64,000 nt of DNA from assembly GCA_037349105.1 (NCBI GenBank), contig JAYJMM010000028.1:1860001-1924000 (forward strand), given 5' to 3'. The translations under genes and the position numbers were made by a program. Within the stretch, counting starts at the first letter, position 1; each line of letters opens with the position of its first letter. The notes beneath the pieces are model-generated. The model searched no databases. It was given only the letters and a program-made list of their open reading frames with translations, and was not told where the DNA came from. Positions 1-11,730 of this stretch are shown in pieces. This DNA comes from Limnomonas spitsbergensis (lineage: Eukaryota > Chlorophyta > Chlorophyceae > Chlamydomonadales).

Positions 1-1707
1 AACGCTTGCACCCTTTCACATAACGGCCGTCATTCAACGGGTGTACCGTGGTGACCAGCAATTTTCATTTCGGCAAACCCTGCTTTCGTTGAACCCCTGC
101 GCCAGACCCCGAAAACCCCCTCCAACCAAAACCCGTACACCCCCTCCATACGGTGGTGCAAAAGCTTTACTGACGACGTTCGTATCTAGCCGGCGAACAT
201 AGGCTACGCCCATTTTTTGTTCACGACCCTGTAGTTGTGGTATTTGTGGCTATTGGCCAGTGGGCTAACGCTCGCACCCTTTCACATAGCGGCCGTCAAT
301 CAATGGGCAAATCGTTCACCAGCGATTTTCATTTCGGCAAACCCTGCTCCCGCCAAACTCCCAGCGCCAGACCCCGAAAACCCCCTATAACCAAACCCCG
401 AAAAACCCCTTCGTATGGCGAGGCAAAAGCTTTACGGATGACGTTCGTAACTAGGATGTCAAACGTAGGCAAGGCAAACAAAGAAGGCTCGGTCGAGAAG
501 AAGGAAAAGTTGGGCTAGCACAAAAGGTGTGCTTCCACGTATCCCTCCAAGACGGGTCAGGCATGACGCGATGTCTGCCTCAACGCCCCACGCCTCGGGG
601 ACGCAGTGCACCCTAAAAGCGCTATGACCACGACCGCCAAACCCTGAAAAACCTCCTCAAAATCTGGAGCACTTGAGCTACTGACGACGGTCGTAACTAG
701 GATGCCGAACGTCGGCAAGACACACACAGAAGGACCAGTCAAGAAGAAAGAAGAGTTCGGCTCGCACAAAAGTGTGATGCCACGTATCCCTTCAACACAG
801 GCCAAGCCTGACGCGATGATTGCCTCGGGGACGCAGTTTACCCTAAAAGCGATATGACCTTACCCACCAAACCCTGAAAATCTCCTCAATTTCTGAGGCA
901 CTTCGGCTACTGGCGACGTTCGTAACTAGGATGCCGAACGTAAGCAAGACATACAAAGAAGGAACGGTTCGGATCAAACAAGAGTTCGACTGGCACAAAA
1001 CGTGTGATGCCATGTGTCCCTCCAAGACGGGCCACGCCTGACGCGATGTCTGCCTCGGGGACGCAGTCGACCCTAACAGCGCTATGACCTCTCCCATCAA
1101 ACCCTCAAAAACCTGACACCAAAATCTGAGGCACTTGGGCTACTGACGACGGTCGTAACTAGGATGCCGAACGTAAGCAAGACAAACAAAGAAGGAACGC
1201 ACGGTCACGAAAAGAGACAAGCTCAGCTGGCCCAAGAAGTGTGATGCCACGTATCCCCCCAAGACGGGCCAAGCCAGGCGCCTCGGGGACGTAGTTTACC
1301 CTAAAAGCGCTACAACCTCTCCCACCAAACCCTGAAAAATCGACCCAATTTCTGAGGCACTTGGGCTACTGACGACGTTCGTAACTAGTTATAGTTGTTG
1401 TAGGCAAGACAAACAAAGAAGGCACGGTCAAGAAGAATGAAAAGTCCGGCTGGCACAGAAAGTGTGATGCCACGTATCCCTCCAAGACGGACCCGGCCTG
1501 ACGCGACGTCTGCCTCGGGGACGCAGTCGACCCTAAAAGCGCTATGACCTCGACCGCCAAACCCTGAAAGCCCTCGCCAAAATCTGAGGCACTTGGGCTA
1601 CTGACGACGTTCGTAACAATTTCTGAGGCACTTTGGCTACTGACGACGTTCGTAACTAGTTATAGTTGTTGTAGGCAAGACAAACAACTAGTCACCGAAC
1701 GTACGCG
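1..1707. repeat. Satellite S, array 1 (about 7 units, 215-235 bp)
   Basis: Tandem degenerate units that each carry the same landmarks in order: CTGACGACGTTCGTAACTAGG, ATGCCGAACGTA, CAAGACAAACAAAGAAGG, GTGTGATGCCACGTATCCC, CTCGGGGACGCAG, CCCTAAAAGCGCTATGACC, CCAAACCCTGAAAA. Landmarks recur near 170, 431, 681, 910, 1141, 1370 and 1600. Short open frames occur on both strands because the unit is rich in open codons; I see no protein family in them. Confidence 0.9.
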
Positions 1708-2779
1708 GTAGCGTTAGGGGCGGTATGTTGGAGTGGCTTGGCGTGCCTATCTGTGATAGGTTGTAGTCGCTTTTGGGGCGCATGGGGAAGGTTTCGGGGC
1801 TGCGTGGGCACGGCATCGTAGACAAGTTGAGGATCCGGTACTGTTGTTCATTTAGTGGCATGGTTTGCGGAACGTGTGCAGCAGGACTGGGAAGACATGT
1901 AAGACGGTGTTGTTGATAAAGTTGTTGGATTTGCTTTGAGGCGTCGGGAGCCAGCCGTTACCTGAAGCCACTCGTCATGAAATTGGACACCGTCAGTCAC
2001 CCGTGAGCCAGCATATGTCCCTATGAATGCAATATTCGTCGTAGATGTCTGTATGCGTACTGTTGTATCCTTGTGGCTGGTAGATTTGACATGGTTTGGA
2101 CTTGAGGCTGCTTAAAAGTGTAGGTTGTTGGAGGTGCAAGTGGCAATGGTGTTTGTAATAGGCAGCGTGTGCCCTGCATGGTTTGGTGGTGTACATTCTC
2201 TAATGGCGTGCTGGCTTGCCAGAGATGCGTTTGTGGTTGAAGAGCATCTTCCTATGCTATCTGTAAAACATGTTAGCTGGCAAGGAGTTATCGTAGCCCG
2301 GGTTGTGTAAATGCTCCGGCAGGGGAAGCGGCGCATTTGTTACAAACTCAGATGTGGATGTGATTGAGATGCGCATCCTATGTATCCCTTGTCATGCAAT
2401 GTGCACTGCGTATTCCATGCAAGAGGCATCATGTCAGGATGGTGATGCATGTTTGACACGATGTAAGGAGCATGTGTAGTGTGCGCCTATGAAGTATCAG
2501 CCAGCCACGTGTAGCAGCAATATCGACCAGGATTGCAATATTTGTCAAGCAGAGCCGTGTCCTGAAGTGCTGGCGGCTGCCGCCTTGCGAGCCTTGCGGC
2601 CGGCCAGGTTGACCTTGAGCCCTTAAGCCCTCATGATTGCGTATGTCTGCCTATTGGCCATGGGGCATCGCGCACAATGTTGTAATCATGTGGCCGCAGC
2701 GTCTGTCGTTTCTATATCTCGTACTTCTCGCTGTGGTCTGCCGCCCTTTCTGTGTTGACGGTGTGCAGAATCTCGAGGA
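1708..2779. other. Unassigned sequence between satellite blocks
   Basis: This stretch is AT-richer and GT-rich on the plus strand. I see no convincing exon, TIR or tandem repeat. Reading frames are all under about 75 codons and carry no motif. Confidence 0.5.
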
Positions 2780-3000
2780 AGCAGCAGCGTGTTCAGCAAA
2801 AAGACGGGCAGCGACAGCATCGCGCTTCTCAGTTCGACATCCACGCGAATTGTCTTTGTAGGTGTCTAGACGTAAACGGTAGATGTGACCGTGACGGGCT
2901 GGTGGACATGACCACGTCCATCACATCATGACAGCATGCTCGGCTGTCTTGTCGCACGCATCGACGGCACGCACGCACCGTGTGGGGGTGGGCAGCAGCG
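2780..3000. repeat. Dispersed repeat D, copy 1
   Basis: About 220 bp clearly similar to 6836-7045. Shared stretches include CAGCAAAAAGACGGGCAGCG, CATGCTCGGC, CGCACCGTGTGGGG and GGGCAGCAGCGGGGGCCGCG. In both copies the right edge runs directly into satellite S at its CGCCTCGGGGACGCAG landmark, so D and S behave as parts of one larger repeated unit. Confidence 0.8.
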
Positions 3001-3110
3001 GGGGCCGCGCGCCTCGGGGACGCAGTTTACCCTAAAGCGCTATGACCTCGACCACCAAACCCTGAAAGCCCTCGTCAAAATCTGAGGCAATTGGGCTACT
3101 GACGACGTTC
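3001..3110. repeat. Satellite S fragment
   Basis: A partial unit, from the CTCGGGGACGCAG landmark to CTGACGACGTTC, where it is cut by the TIR element starting at 3111. The unit resumes at 4245. Confidence 0.85.
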
Positions 3111-4244
3111 AGGGCGGGTCAGATACTCAGATGTATCGACACGTTTTAGGGGTACTGAAATTTGACCCGCCGTCCCAACCTGGTTCACACCAGCAGTACC
3201 AACTGCAATTTGAAGTAATCTCTCTAGGAACTGCCTCGATCGACCTGGTGTGTTGCTACATCGTCAAGTGCTGTAATCAGCTTGCCATACACGGTTTATT
3301 GAGGTCTGTTGGGGTATCATTTGAATCCGAATGGCAGTTGGATGCCAAAAACTGCCCCGTTGGGTACCAAACTTGCGGCGGCTGAGCCTAAAAAGTGGCC
3401 AAAACCCGGTTAAGGTAGAACCTTCAGTGGGTGTAGGTGGGCCATAGACGGAGGCATTGCCACCCTCCCTGGGTCATTTGGCCAATCCAACATGCAGATA
3501 TGGCCTTCCACGTGGCCCACATCAGGGCTGTCTTTGATGGATTGGAATCACTCCATACCTGTCTGATTGCTATGATGTCTGGTGACTCAGAGAGCCTGAG
3601 AGTAGCTCATTAAGACTGCCCACCCAATTTTTGCACTATTCCCCACTCCAGAGGCTGCGAATTTGGGGCAAAGGTGGCTTGTCAGGAAGCCATACCCCTT
3701 GCCCCATGCAGCCCCTCAGCCATGCAAGCTCCCATATCACTGCCACTGAGTTCCAGAATGCCTTAAGTCAGGTGTGTACTCTTTATTCACACATCGTGAT
3801 TTTCATGTCCTTTATTCCAGGCCCCCCTTCTTATCTGAGCTGAGCTAGCCAGATATGCCGAGGACTGGTTTTGTGAGAGGATGGAAAAAACATCACTGGT
3901 GGTTTCAGAGCCACAACCCTAGGCTTTACATCAGGTAAAACTTCAGCTATGGAGGCCAGCACTGCAATATAACATCCTCAAAAAATTAGAGGCAGGCCCC
4001 TCAGCATGACCAAGTTATCTCAAAACATAAATTTATTGGAGTTGGTGATTCTGTCAAGTGGACTCCTTAAGCCCATTGTGTTTGCGTTTGATTATCTCAA
4101 GGGACAGTTGGTGCCTACCAGTATTAGTGCACTACTAGCAATCAGGTTAGAGCACAGTCCATGTGTAACTGATATCAAGTCACGACCTAACCTCCTTGCC
4201 CTGATGGGCCTGTCCACGTTTTTACGATACATATGACCTGCCAT
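3111..4244. mobile_element. Non-autonomous TIR DNA transposon, 1,134 bp, 4-bp TSD
   Basis: The element interrupts a satellite unit, so both edges can be read against an intact unit (GACGACGTTCGTAACTAGG). GTTC is present on both sides (3107-3110 and 4245-4248) as a 4-bp target-site duplication. The left end AGGGCGGGTCAGA and the reverse complement of the right end ATGGCAGGTCATA match at 10 of 13 positions. Further in, ATGTATCG and ACGTTTT-like blocks are also shared in inverted order. A second inverted pair, GGCGGGTCA and TGACCCGCC, lies within the left 65 bp. The longest frames are under 90 codons and show no transposase motif. I do not assign a superfamily. Confidence 0.7.
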
Positions 4245-4660
4245 GTTCGTAACTAGGATGCCGAACGTAAGCAAGACAAACAAAGAAGGAACTGTCAAGA
4301 AAAGAGACAAGTTCGGCTGGCACAAAAAGTGTGATGCCACGTATCCCCCCAAGACGGGCCAAGCCAGGCGCCTCGGGGACGCAGTTTACCCTAAAAGCGC
4401 TATGACCTCAACCGCCAAACCCTGAAAAACCTACCCAAAATCTGGAGCGCTTGAGCTACTGACGACGTTCGTAACTAGTCACCGAGACAAACGAAGAAGG
4501 AACGGTCAAGAAGGAAGAAGAGTTCGACTTGCGCAAGAAGTGTGATGCCACGTATCTCTCCAAGACGGGGCAGGCATGTCACGACGTCTGCCTCGGGGAC
4601 GCAGTCGACCCTAAAAGCGCTGTGACCTCACCCGCCAAACCCTGGAAAACCTCGTCTCTG
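4245..4660. repeat. Satellite S, about two units
   Basis: Resumption of the unit interrupted at 3110, followed by a second degenerate unit. The standard landmarks (CAAGACAAACAAAGAAGG, GATGCCACGTAT, CTCGGGGACGCAG, CCCTAAAAGCGCT) are present. Confidence 0.85.
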
Positions 4661-4758
4661 AACACCGCGCCCTTGAATATCCACGTTTCATATGCATGCG
4701 CAAGCCTAAATTCTAGATTCTCAATATCCAGTTTTTTTCATAAACAGCACAGCCATAC

Positions 4759-5613
4759 CTAGTACATCATCATCAAATAAGGCGCGTAGAGGGTGAACGG
4801 CGAGAAGAAGCAGTTCATCTTGTACTTAAGATAGGCACGCAACGTCTTGTATGGAGACAAAACCTCAGGCTGCCAGTAGCCTGCACCGTGAGGGAAGAGA
4901 AAAGGGAACAAGGCAGCCTCTAGGGACACCCGAGTGCCGCTCTGTCGCTCCACCACCGCTGTCTGCTGTCCCTGGCCATCCACAAGCAGTGGAATGCGAC
5001 TTTGCAGGCCGGCATCTCGCAGGTACATGTTTCCAGCAGCATAGCACTGCGGCGCTGTCAAGCGGCAAGTGCAAGCTTTGGTTGTCACTGCTTCCATGTC
5101 AGACAGGGTGCCGCGATCCATCAGGTCTGGAACCATGCTGTCGGCTGTTGGGCTGCGCTGGATATGGTGCTGCACGATTTGCGCCACAGCAGCACCAGAC
5201 ACCAGGTTGATGCCGGCATGCGGGTTTCGTGATACGAGCTCCAGCATGCACTTGAACTGCTGCAGGATGGGGTTGCTACGCATGTTCGTTGCATACAATT
5301 CCTGCATGGTCAGGTCGTTCAGGGACACATTGGACAAGTCGACACTCTCCCACGTGATGACTGGGTTCGTGAGCAAGGAGCGGCCATCCATTCCGCCGTG
5401 GACAAAGCCGTGCAGCTTCTTGATCATGTTCATCCGCGCGTCCAGGCATGACAACATTTGTGCCTGCAGTTGAAATGCATGAGGTAGCAACAATTTCAAA
5501 CACTGCCTGTGCATAACCAGTTTGGTATCCTGCTTGCATGACGTCACACTTTTCCAATCCACATCCAACCCATGATTGACATCCAAATTCAGGCAGCACA
5601 ATTGCTGACTCAA
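4759..5613 (-). pseudogene. Helitron-like Rep/helicase, N-terminal fragment
   Basis: A 284-codon frame. Its C-terminal part reads LFPFLFPHGAGYW, then TLRAYLKYKMNCFFSPF and LYAPYLMMMY. A 'LFP-LFPHG-G' block followed by a Y-L-K-Y-R-like helix resembles the region just before and at the start of the Helitron_like_N domain of Helitron transposases. The HUH (HxH) motif, the two catalytic tyrosines and the Pif1-type helicase that should follow are absent: the frame ends at TAG (4759) and runs into satellite. The probable exon begins near 5468 after CAACTGCAG, with the upstream exon ending in the 5610-5993 frame. The match is from motif memory only. The call is a truncated, inactive fragment. Confidence 0.45.
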
Positions 5614-5993
5614 TCATGACAGCCGCCACTTGCCAGGACAGCTACTTCAATGCTGGTTTCATCATCACAAGAGCGTTCGCCACAGCCACACCTCACCTTC
5701 ATTGGGTGACATGACAGAAGCGCCCGCACATACTCCACGCACATGAACACCTGATGCTGCACCACGCCCTCCCGATGGAGCGCCTGAGATGAGCAGGGCT
5801 TGCAGCGATGCAAGGCGCCGGTGTCGATGTCCATGCAGTACCACAACAACATCATGTTGGCATTAGCCGTGATGCATTCCATGGCTTCCCCCGCCACCAG
5901 CGTCCAGCCCTGGCCTGGGCCCGCCAGGTTGACCACACCGCAATTGGCGCACGCCGCCAAAGCACTTAGTCGTGAAGATGGCCCAAGACTCAT
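5610..5993 (-). pseudogene. Upstream coding fragment, possible Helitron first exon
   Basis: A 127-codon minus-strand frame with two cysteine clusters, CANCG near its start and RCGCGERSC near its end. A possible non-canonical GC-AG intron (donor GCAAGT near 5625, acceptor CAG near 5469) would join ...EVAVL to AQMLSC of the next fragment in frame. This is an inference from splice signals and adjacency. The cysteine pattern suggests metal binding but I cannot name a domain. An alanine- and arginine-rich frame at 6001-6246 on the same strand may be a further remnant. Confidence 0.3.
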
Positions 5994-6292
5994 TCCGGCT
6001 CTACCAGTGGGCCTTGTCGACTAGCGCTGCGGCGTGCATGCCGTGCCGCGCCCGGTGCACGACATCTGCGGCCGCTGCAGCTTCTCGAGCAGCATTAGTT
6101 TCTGCTTGCAGACGGGCGCGCCATTGAGCAGCCCCCGCCTCAGCAGCCGCCGCCGCAACCCGCCGCTGCTCTTGGGCTGTAACGCTCGCTTGCCTGTGAA
6201 ACGATAGGCATCGATTCCTGTAACATCGCAATGCAGCAAAACACAATTGACTGATTCACCCTTTCAATACCTCAACAGCACCGGCCTACCTC

Positions 6293-6425
6293 CAATTCAA
6301 TTTCAGCATAACCAGTGACAACAACATTCGGTTCTGCAGGCAACACACCTCTGGGCCTCCAACTTAATTTCAGCATTCCCAATGATAGCAACAGTACTTT
6401 ACAGAAGCCCACACCTCTGGGCCGC
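6293..6425. repeat. Tandem duplication, unit about 75 bp
   Basis: Two diverged copies share CAACTTAATTTCAGCAT or CAATTCAATTTCAGCAT and ACACCTCTGGGCC in the same order. The surrounding 6250-6835 holds no gene I can support. Confidence 0.6.
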
Positions 6426-6835
6426 CAAGGCTTGCCGCGAAACAGCCTGTCAGCTGCCGATTGAGCATCAGCCCGGAGGGCAGTCCTGTGCACTTGATTT
6501 GCAGCCAGCCTCTGAGCTTCACGGGCACCAGGAATCCTGCATGCATGGAGGTATCAGCATGGCAACGCTACCTCATAACAGGGGCACAAGACATACAAAA
6601 CGTCGAGTTGACACATGGAAGCAGGAGCAACGATCATATACGCACCGGGCAGCAGTGCGGACGTCGGGGCCACTGATACTACTCCTCCCCAAGGGAGGGA
6701 TAGGAGACGGGCCTAAAGGATTTGGTGGCACAACGGTGCTGCACAGATAAGCGACACACAAATCAAGTAAGGGGACTGCGAGACGCGACTTCCGATTCAC
6801 TGCCGTGCATGCTTACCTTTGCTGCTAGCCAAGGA

Positions 6836-7045
6836 AGCAGCAACGTGTACAGCAAAAAGACGGGCAGCGACAGCATCGCGCATCTCACTTCGACAACCAC
6901 GCGAATATGTGTCTAGACGTCCACCGCTGACGTGACCCTTACGGACTGAAATGACAACGTCAATCACATCAGGACGGCATGCTCGGCGGTCGTGTCGCGC
7001 GCAGCGACGGCATGCACGCACCGTGTGGGGTTGGGCAGCAGCGGG
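6836..7045. repeat. Dispersed repeat D, copy 2
   Basis: Second copy of the segment at 2780-3000, again abutting satellite S at CGCCTCGGGGACGCAG. Confidence 0.8.
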
Positions 7046-10000
7046 GGCCGCGCGCCTCGGGGACGCAGTGCACCCTAAAAGCGCTATGACCTCGACCACC
7101 AAATCCTGAAAAACCTGGCACCAAAATCTGGAGCACTTGGGCTACTAACGACGTTCGTAACTAGGATGCCGAACGTAGGCAAGACAAACAAAGAAGGATC
7201 GTTTGAGAAGAGAGACAAGTTCGGCTGGCACAAAAAGTGTAATGCCACGTACCCCTCCTAGACGCGCGCCTCGGGGACGCAGTCGACCCTAAAAGCGCTA
7301 TGGCCTCTTCCACCAAACCCTGAAAATCTACCCATTTTCTGAGGCATTTGGGCTACTGACGACGTTCGTAACTAGGATGCCGAACGTACGCAAGACAAAC
7401 AAAGAAGGAACAGTCAAGAAGAGAGACAAGTTCGGCTGGCACAAAAAGTGTGATGCCACGTATCCCTCCAACACAGGCCAAGCCTGACGCGATGATTGCC
7501 TCGGGGACGCAGTTGACCTTAAAAGCGCTATGACCTCTCCCAGCAAACCCTGAAAAACCATTTCGTACGGCGGTGCACTTGGGCTACTGACGACGTTCGT
7601 AACTAGGATGCCGAACGTAAGCAAGACAAACAAAGAAGGAAGTGTCAAGAAAAGAGACAAGTTCGGCTGGCACAAAAAGTGCCATGCCACGTATCCCCCC
7701 AAGACGGGCCAGGCTAGGCGCCTCGGGGACGCAGTGCACCCTAAAAGCGCTATGACCTCCACAGGCACAGGCACACAAAAGTGTGATGTCACCTGTCCCT
7801 CTAAGACGGGCCATGCCTGACGCGATGTCTGCCTCGGGGACGCAGTTGACCCTAAAAGTGCTAAACCGTCCTCCGCCAAACCCTGAAAGCCCTCCTCAAA
7901 ATCTGAGGCACTTGGGCTACTGACGACGTTCGTAACTAGGCCACCGAACGTAGGCAAGACAAACAAAGAAGGAACGGTCAGGATGATAACAAGAGTTCGA
8001 CTGGCACAAAAAGTGTGATGTCACGTGTCCCTGACGTCACGTCCGACTGCCTGCCTCGGGGACGCAGTTGACCCTGAAATCGCTAAACCGTCGTCCGCCA
8101 AACCCTGAAAAACCTACTCAATTTCTGGAGCACTTGGGCTACTGACGACGTTCGTAACTAGTCACCGAACGTAGGCAAGAAAAACAAACGGTCAAGATGA
8201 AACAAGAGTTCAACTAGCACAAAAAAGTGTGATGTCACGTGTCCCTGACGTCACGTCCGACTGCCTGCCTCGGGGACGCAGTCGACCCTCAAAGCGCTAT
8301 GACCTCGCCCACCAAACCCTGAAAGCCCTCCTCAAAATCTGAGGCATTTGGGCTACTGACGACGGTCGTCACTAGGATGCCGAACGTAAGCAAGATAAAC
8401 AAAGAAGGAACGGTCACGAAAAGAGACAAGCTCGGCTGGCACAAAAAGTGTGATGTCACGTATCCCCCCAAGACAGGCCAGGCCAGGCGCCTCGGGGACG
8501 CTATTTACCCTAAAAGCGCTATGACCTCACCCACCAAACCCCGAAAAACCTCCTCAAAATCTGAGGCACTTGGCCTACTGACGACGTTCGTAACTAGGAT
8601 GCCGAACGTACGCAAGACAAACAAAGAAGGAACGGTCAAGAAGAGAGACAAGCTCGGCTGGCACAAAAAGTGTGATGCCACGTATCCCCCCAAGACGGGC
8701 CAGGCCAGACGCCTCGGGGACGCTATTTACCCTAAAAGCGCTATGACCTCACCCACCAAACCCCGAAAAATCTCCTCAAAATCTGAGGCACTTGGGCTAT
8801 TGACGACGTTCGTAACTAGGTCGCCGAACGTAGGCAAGACAAACAAAGAAGTAACGGTCAGGATGAAACAAGAGTTCGACTGCTGGCACAAAAAGTGCGA
8901 TGTCACGTGTCCCTGATGTCACGTCCGACAGTCTGCCTCGGGGACGCAGTTTACCCTAAAAGCGCTATGACCTCGACTACCAAACCCTGAAAAACCTCGA
9001 CGTACGGCTAGGCATTTGGGCTACAGACGACGTTCGTAACTAGGATGCCGAACGTAGGCAAGACAAAGAAAGAAGGAACGGTCATTATGAAACAAGTGTT
9101 AGACTGGCACAAAAGTTTGATGTCACGTATCCCGACGACACGTCCGACTGCGAGCGCCTCGGGGACGCGGTTTACCCTAAAAGCGCTATGACCTCGACCA
9201 GCAAACCCTGAAAAACCTCTCCAAAATCTGAGGCATTTGGGCTACTGACGACGTTCGTAACTAGGATGCCGAACGTAGGCAAGACAAACAAAGAAGGAAC
9301 GGTCAGAATGAAACAAGTGTTAGACTGGCACAAAAAGTGTGATGTCACGTGTCCCTGACGTCACGTCCGACGGCGCGCGCCTCGGGGACGCAGTTTACCC
9401 TAAAAGCGCTATGACCTCGACCAACAAACCATGTACACCTGGCACCAAAATCTGGAGCACTTGGGCTACTGACGACGTGCGTGACAAGGATGCCGAACGT
9501 AGGCAAGACAAAGAAAGAAGGAACGGTCAGGATGAAACAAGAGTTCGACTGGCACAAAAAGTGTGATGTCACGTGTCCCTGACGTCACGTCCGACTGCCT
9601 GCCTCGGGGACGCAGTTGACCCTAAAAGCGCTATGACCTCGACCAGCAAACCCTGAAAAACCTTGACGTACGGCGGAGCACTTGGGCTACTGACGACGTT
9701 CGTAACTAGGGTGCCGAACGTAGGCAAGACAAACAAAGAAGGAACGGTCAAGAAGAAAGAAGAGTTCGGCTCGCACAAAAAGTGTGATGTCACGCGTCCC
9801 TGACGTCACGTCCGACTGCCTGCATCGGGGACGCAGTTTACCCTGAAAGCGCTATGGCCTCGACCAGCAAACCCTGTAAACCTGGCACCAAAATCTGGAG
9901 CACTTGGGCTACTGACGACGTTCGTGACTAGGATGCCGAACGTAGGCAAGACAAACAAAGAAGGAACGGTCAAGATGAAACAAGTGTTCGGCTGGAACAA

Positions 10001-10351
10001 AAAGTGTGATGTCACGTGTCCCTGACGTCACGTCCGACAGTCTGCCTCGGGGACGCAGTTGACCCTAAAAGCGCTATGACCTCGACCAGCAAACCCTGAA
10101 ATCCCTAACCAAAATCTGAGGCATCTGGGCTACTGACGACGTTCGTAACTAGGTCACCGAACGTAGGCAAGACAAACAAAGATGGAACGGTCAGGATGAA
10201 ACAAGAGTTCGACTGGCACAAAAAGTGTGATGTCACGTGTCCCTGACGTCACGTCCGACTGCCGGCCTCGGGGACGCAATTTACCCTGAAAACGCTATGA
10301 CCTCTTCCGACAAACCCTGAAAGCTCTCGCCGAAATCTGAGGCATTTGGGC
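7046..10351. repeat. Satellite S, main array (about 14 units)
   Basis: CTGACGACGTTCGTAACTAGG-like landmarks recur near 7143, 7356, 7585, 7918, 8141, 8357, 8577, 8798, 9012, 9246, 9461, 9687, 9912 and 10134, so the period is 215-235 bp. Units near 8377-8916 are exactly 222 bp apart and stay in frame, giving a repeated 74-codon open frame on the plus strand, with the reverse strand also open. Units from about 7980 on carry the palindrome TGACGTCA inside CCTGACGTCACGTCCGAC. Confidence 0.92.
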
Positions 10352-10813
10352 CAGTGCTGTGCTTCCTTACGGTTCGTGAAATTACGGTTTGCGGTGACGG
10401 TGCAATTTGCGCGCAGTTTACCAGGACCGCCCAGATTACACCGCAATTACTGCAAGTTGCGTTCGGCGTAACCACAGACGAAACCCTGGTTACGCACCAC
10501 AAATGGGGTTTTCGGCTCGGAACCTACCCGCCAATTGACGAAAGTCATGGCACGTTAACGTGGAAGTTGTTCTGATCTTCACGATATCTTCCTACGAGTT
10601 CATGCACAACGATCCGCAACCTCCCACCTTCGAACATGAATGACAGATGTCCCCAAAAGACAGTTACTAGAACGTGCTTGCGGTCTAGATTACAGCTCGC
10701 TCTTAATTGCGTGCAAGCTAAAAAGCCTTACTTACGCGCAATTACGTGTTACGCCGTTATTGACCGTAATTACTTACACAAAAATCGGATTACGGCGTAA
10801 TCGCACAGCACTG
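10352..10813. mobile_element. hAT-type MITE, 462 bp
   Basis: The ends are perfect 11-bp inverted repeats, CAGTGCTGTGC at the left and GCACAGCACTG at the right. The element is flanked by the 8-bp direct repeat ATTTGGGC (10344-10351 and 10814-10821), which is single in uninterrupted satellite units. CAGTG-type termini with an 8-bp duplication are the hallmark of the hAT superfamily. The interior is rich in ATTACG and CGTAAT motifs in both orientations, typical of hAT subterminal repeats. No transposase is encoded. Confidence 0.88.
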
Positions 10814-11070
10814 ATTTGGGCTACTGACGACGTTCGTAACTAGGATGCCGAACGTACGCAAGACATACAAAGAAGGAACTGTCAAGAAGAGATACAAGTT
10901 CGGCTGGCACAAAAAGTGTGATGCCACGTATCCCTCCAACACAGGCCAAGCCTGACGCGATGATTGCCTCGGGGACGCAGTTTACCCTAAAAGTGCTAAA
11001 CCGTCCTCCGCCAAACCCTGTAAACCTGGCATCAAAATCTGCGGCACTTGGGCTACTGACGACGTTCGTA
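10814..11070. repeat. Satellite S, terminal units
   Basis: This continues the unit interrupted by the MITE and ends at CTGACGACGTTCGTA. Confidence 0.85.
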
Positions 11071-11730
11071 AAATCGTCAGCACTCCGACATCATACAATA
11101 TTTGGTGGGTGCTATGATGTACCACGTTTGTGAAATAGGTTTCCGACTGCTAGGGGGCAGCACCAGACGTGCATTGTCTAAAAGAGCACAACACAATGCA
11201 GCAGCAGGCAGCAGCAGAAGCAGACGCAGGGTGCGGGCACACATACCTGTGGGTACAGTGGGTAACCTTCTGCCTGAATTACTGTTTGTTAAATTTTCCA
11301 AAATATTATTTTGCTAGCAACAATGAGCACGAATCCACCATGCACATGCCATGCACAAGCCACCGTGATGTGCTCGCATTGCCTGCCACTTGGGCGCCTT
11401 TGTCAAACTGCTTCATCTGGAAGTGAGGAAGAAGTGTGTGGCCTTCAGTATGGGCTGACTAAGACTGGCTTGGCCCATACCTGCAAGTTTTCCTGAGGCT
11501 GTTCTGAAATCCATCATGCGACCAGCGGCCCTAGGGCGCCACGCTAAATAACTCCTCACTGAAGAGGCTGCTCAAAATAAATCCAGTAACTTCACAGGGA
11601 ATTGTTAGCAGGCCATACCTTTATTTCTAAACGAGATTAGTCCATAACTGCAAGTTTTCCTGAGCCTGTTATGAAATCCATCATGCGGCCAGCAGCCCCC
11701 ACCGAAGATGATCCTAAACATCTCTAGCAT
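11071..11730. other. Unassigned, probable 3' flank of the minus-strand gene
   Basis: I see no exon or mobile-element signature. GCAAGTTTTCCTGAG and AAATCCATCATGCG each occur twice (near 11482-11522 and 11651-11688), a small local duplication. Confidence 0.5.

Noticed and set aside
8377..8916. Repeated 74-codon protein in satellite S
   Set aside because: The frame is open because some units are 222 bp. Most units are not multiples of three, the reverse strand is equally open, and no start or splice context is conserved.
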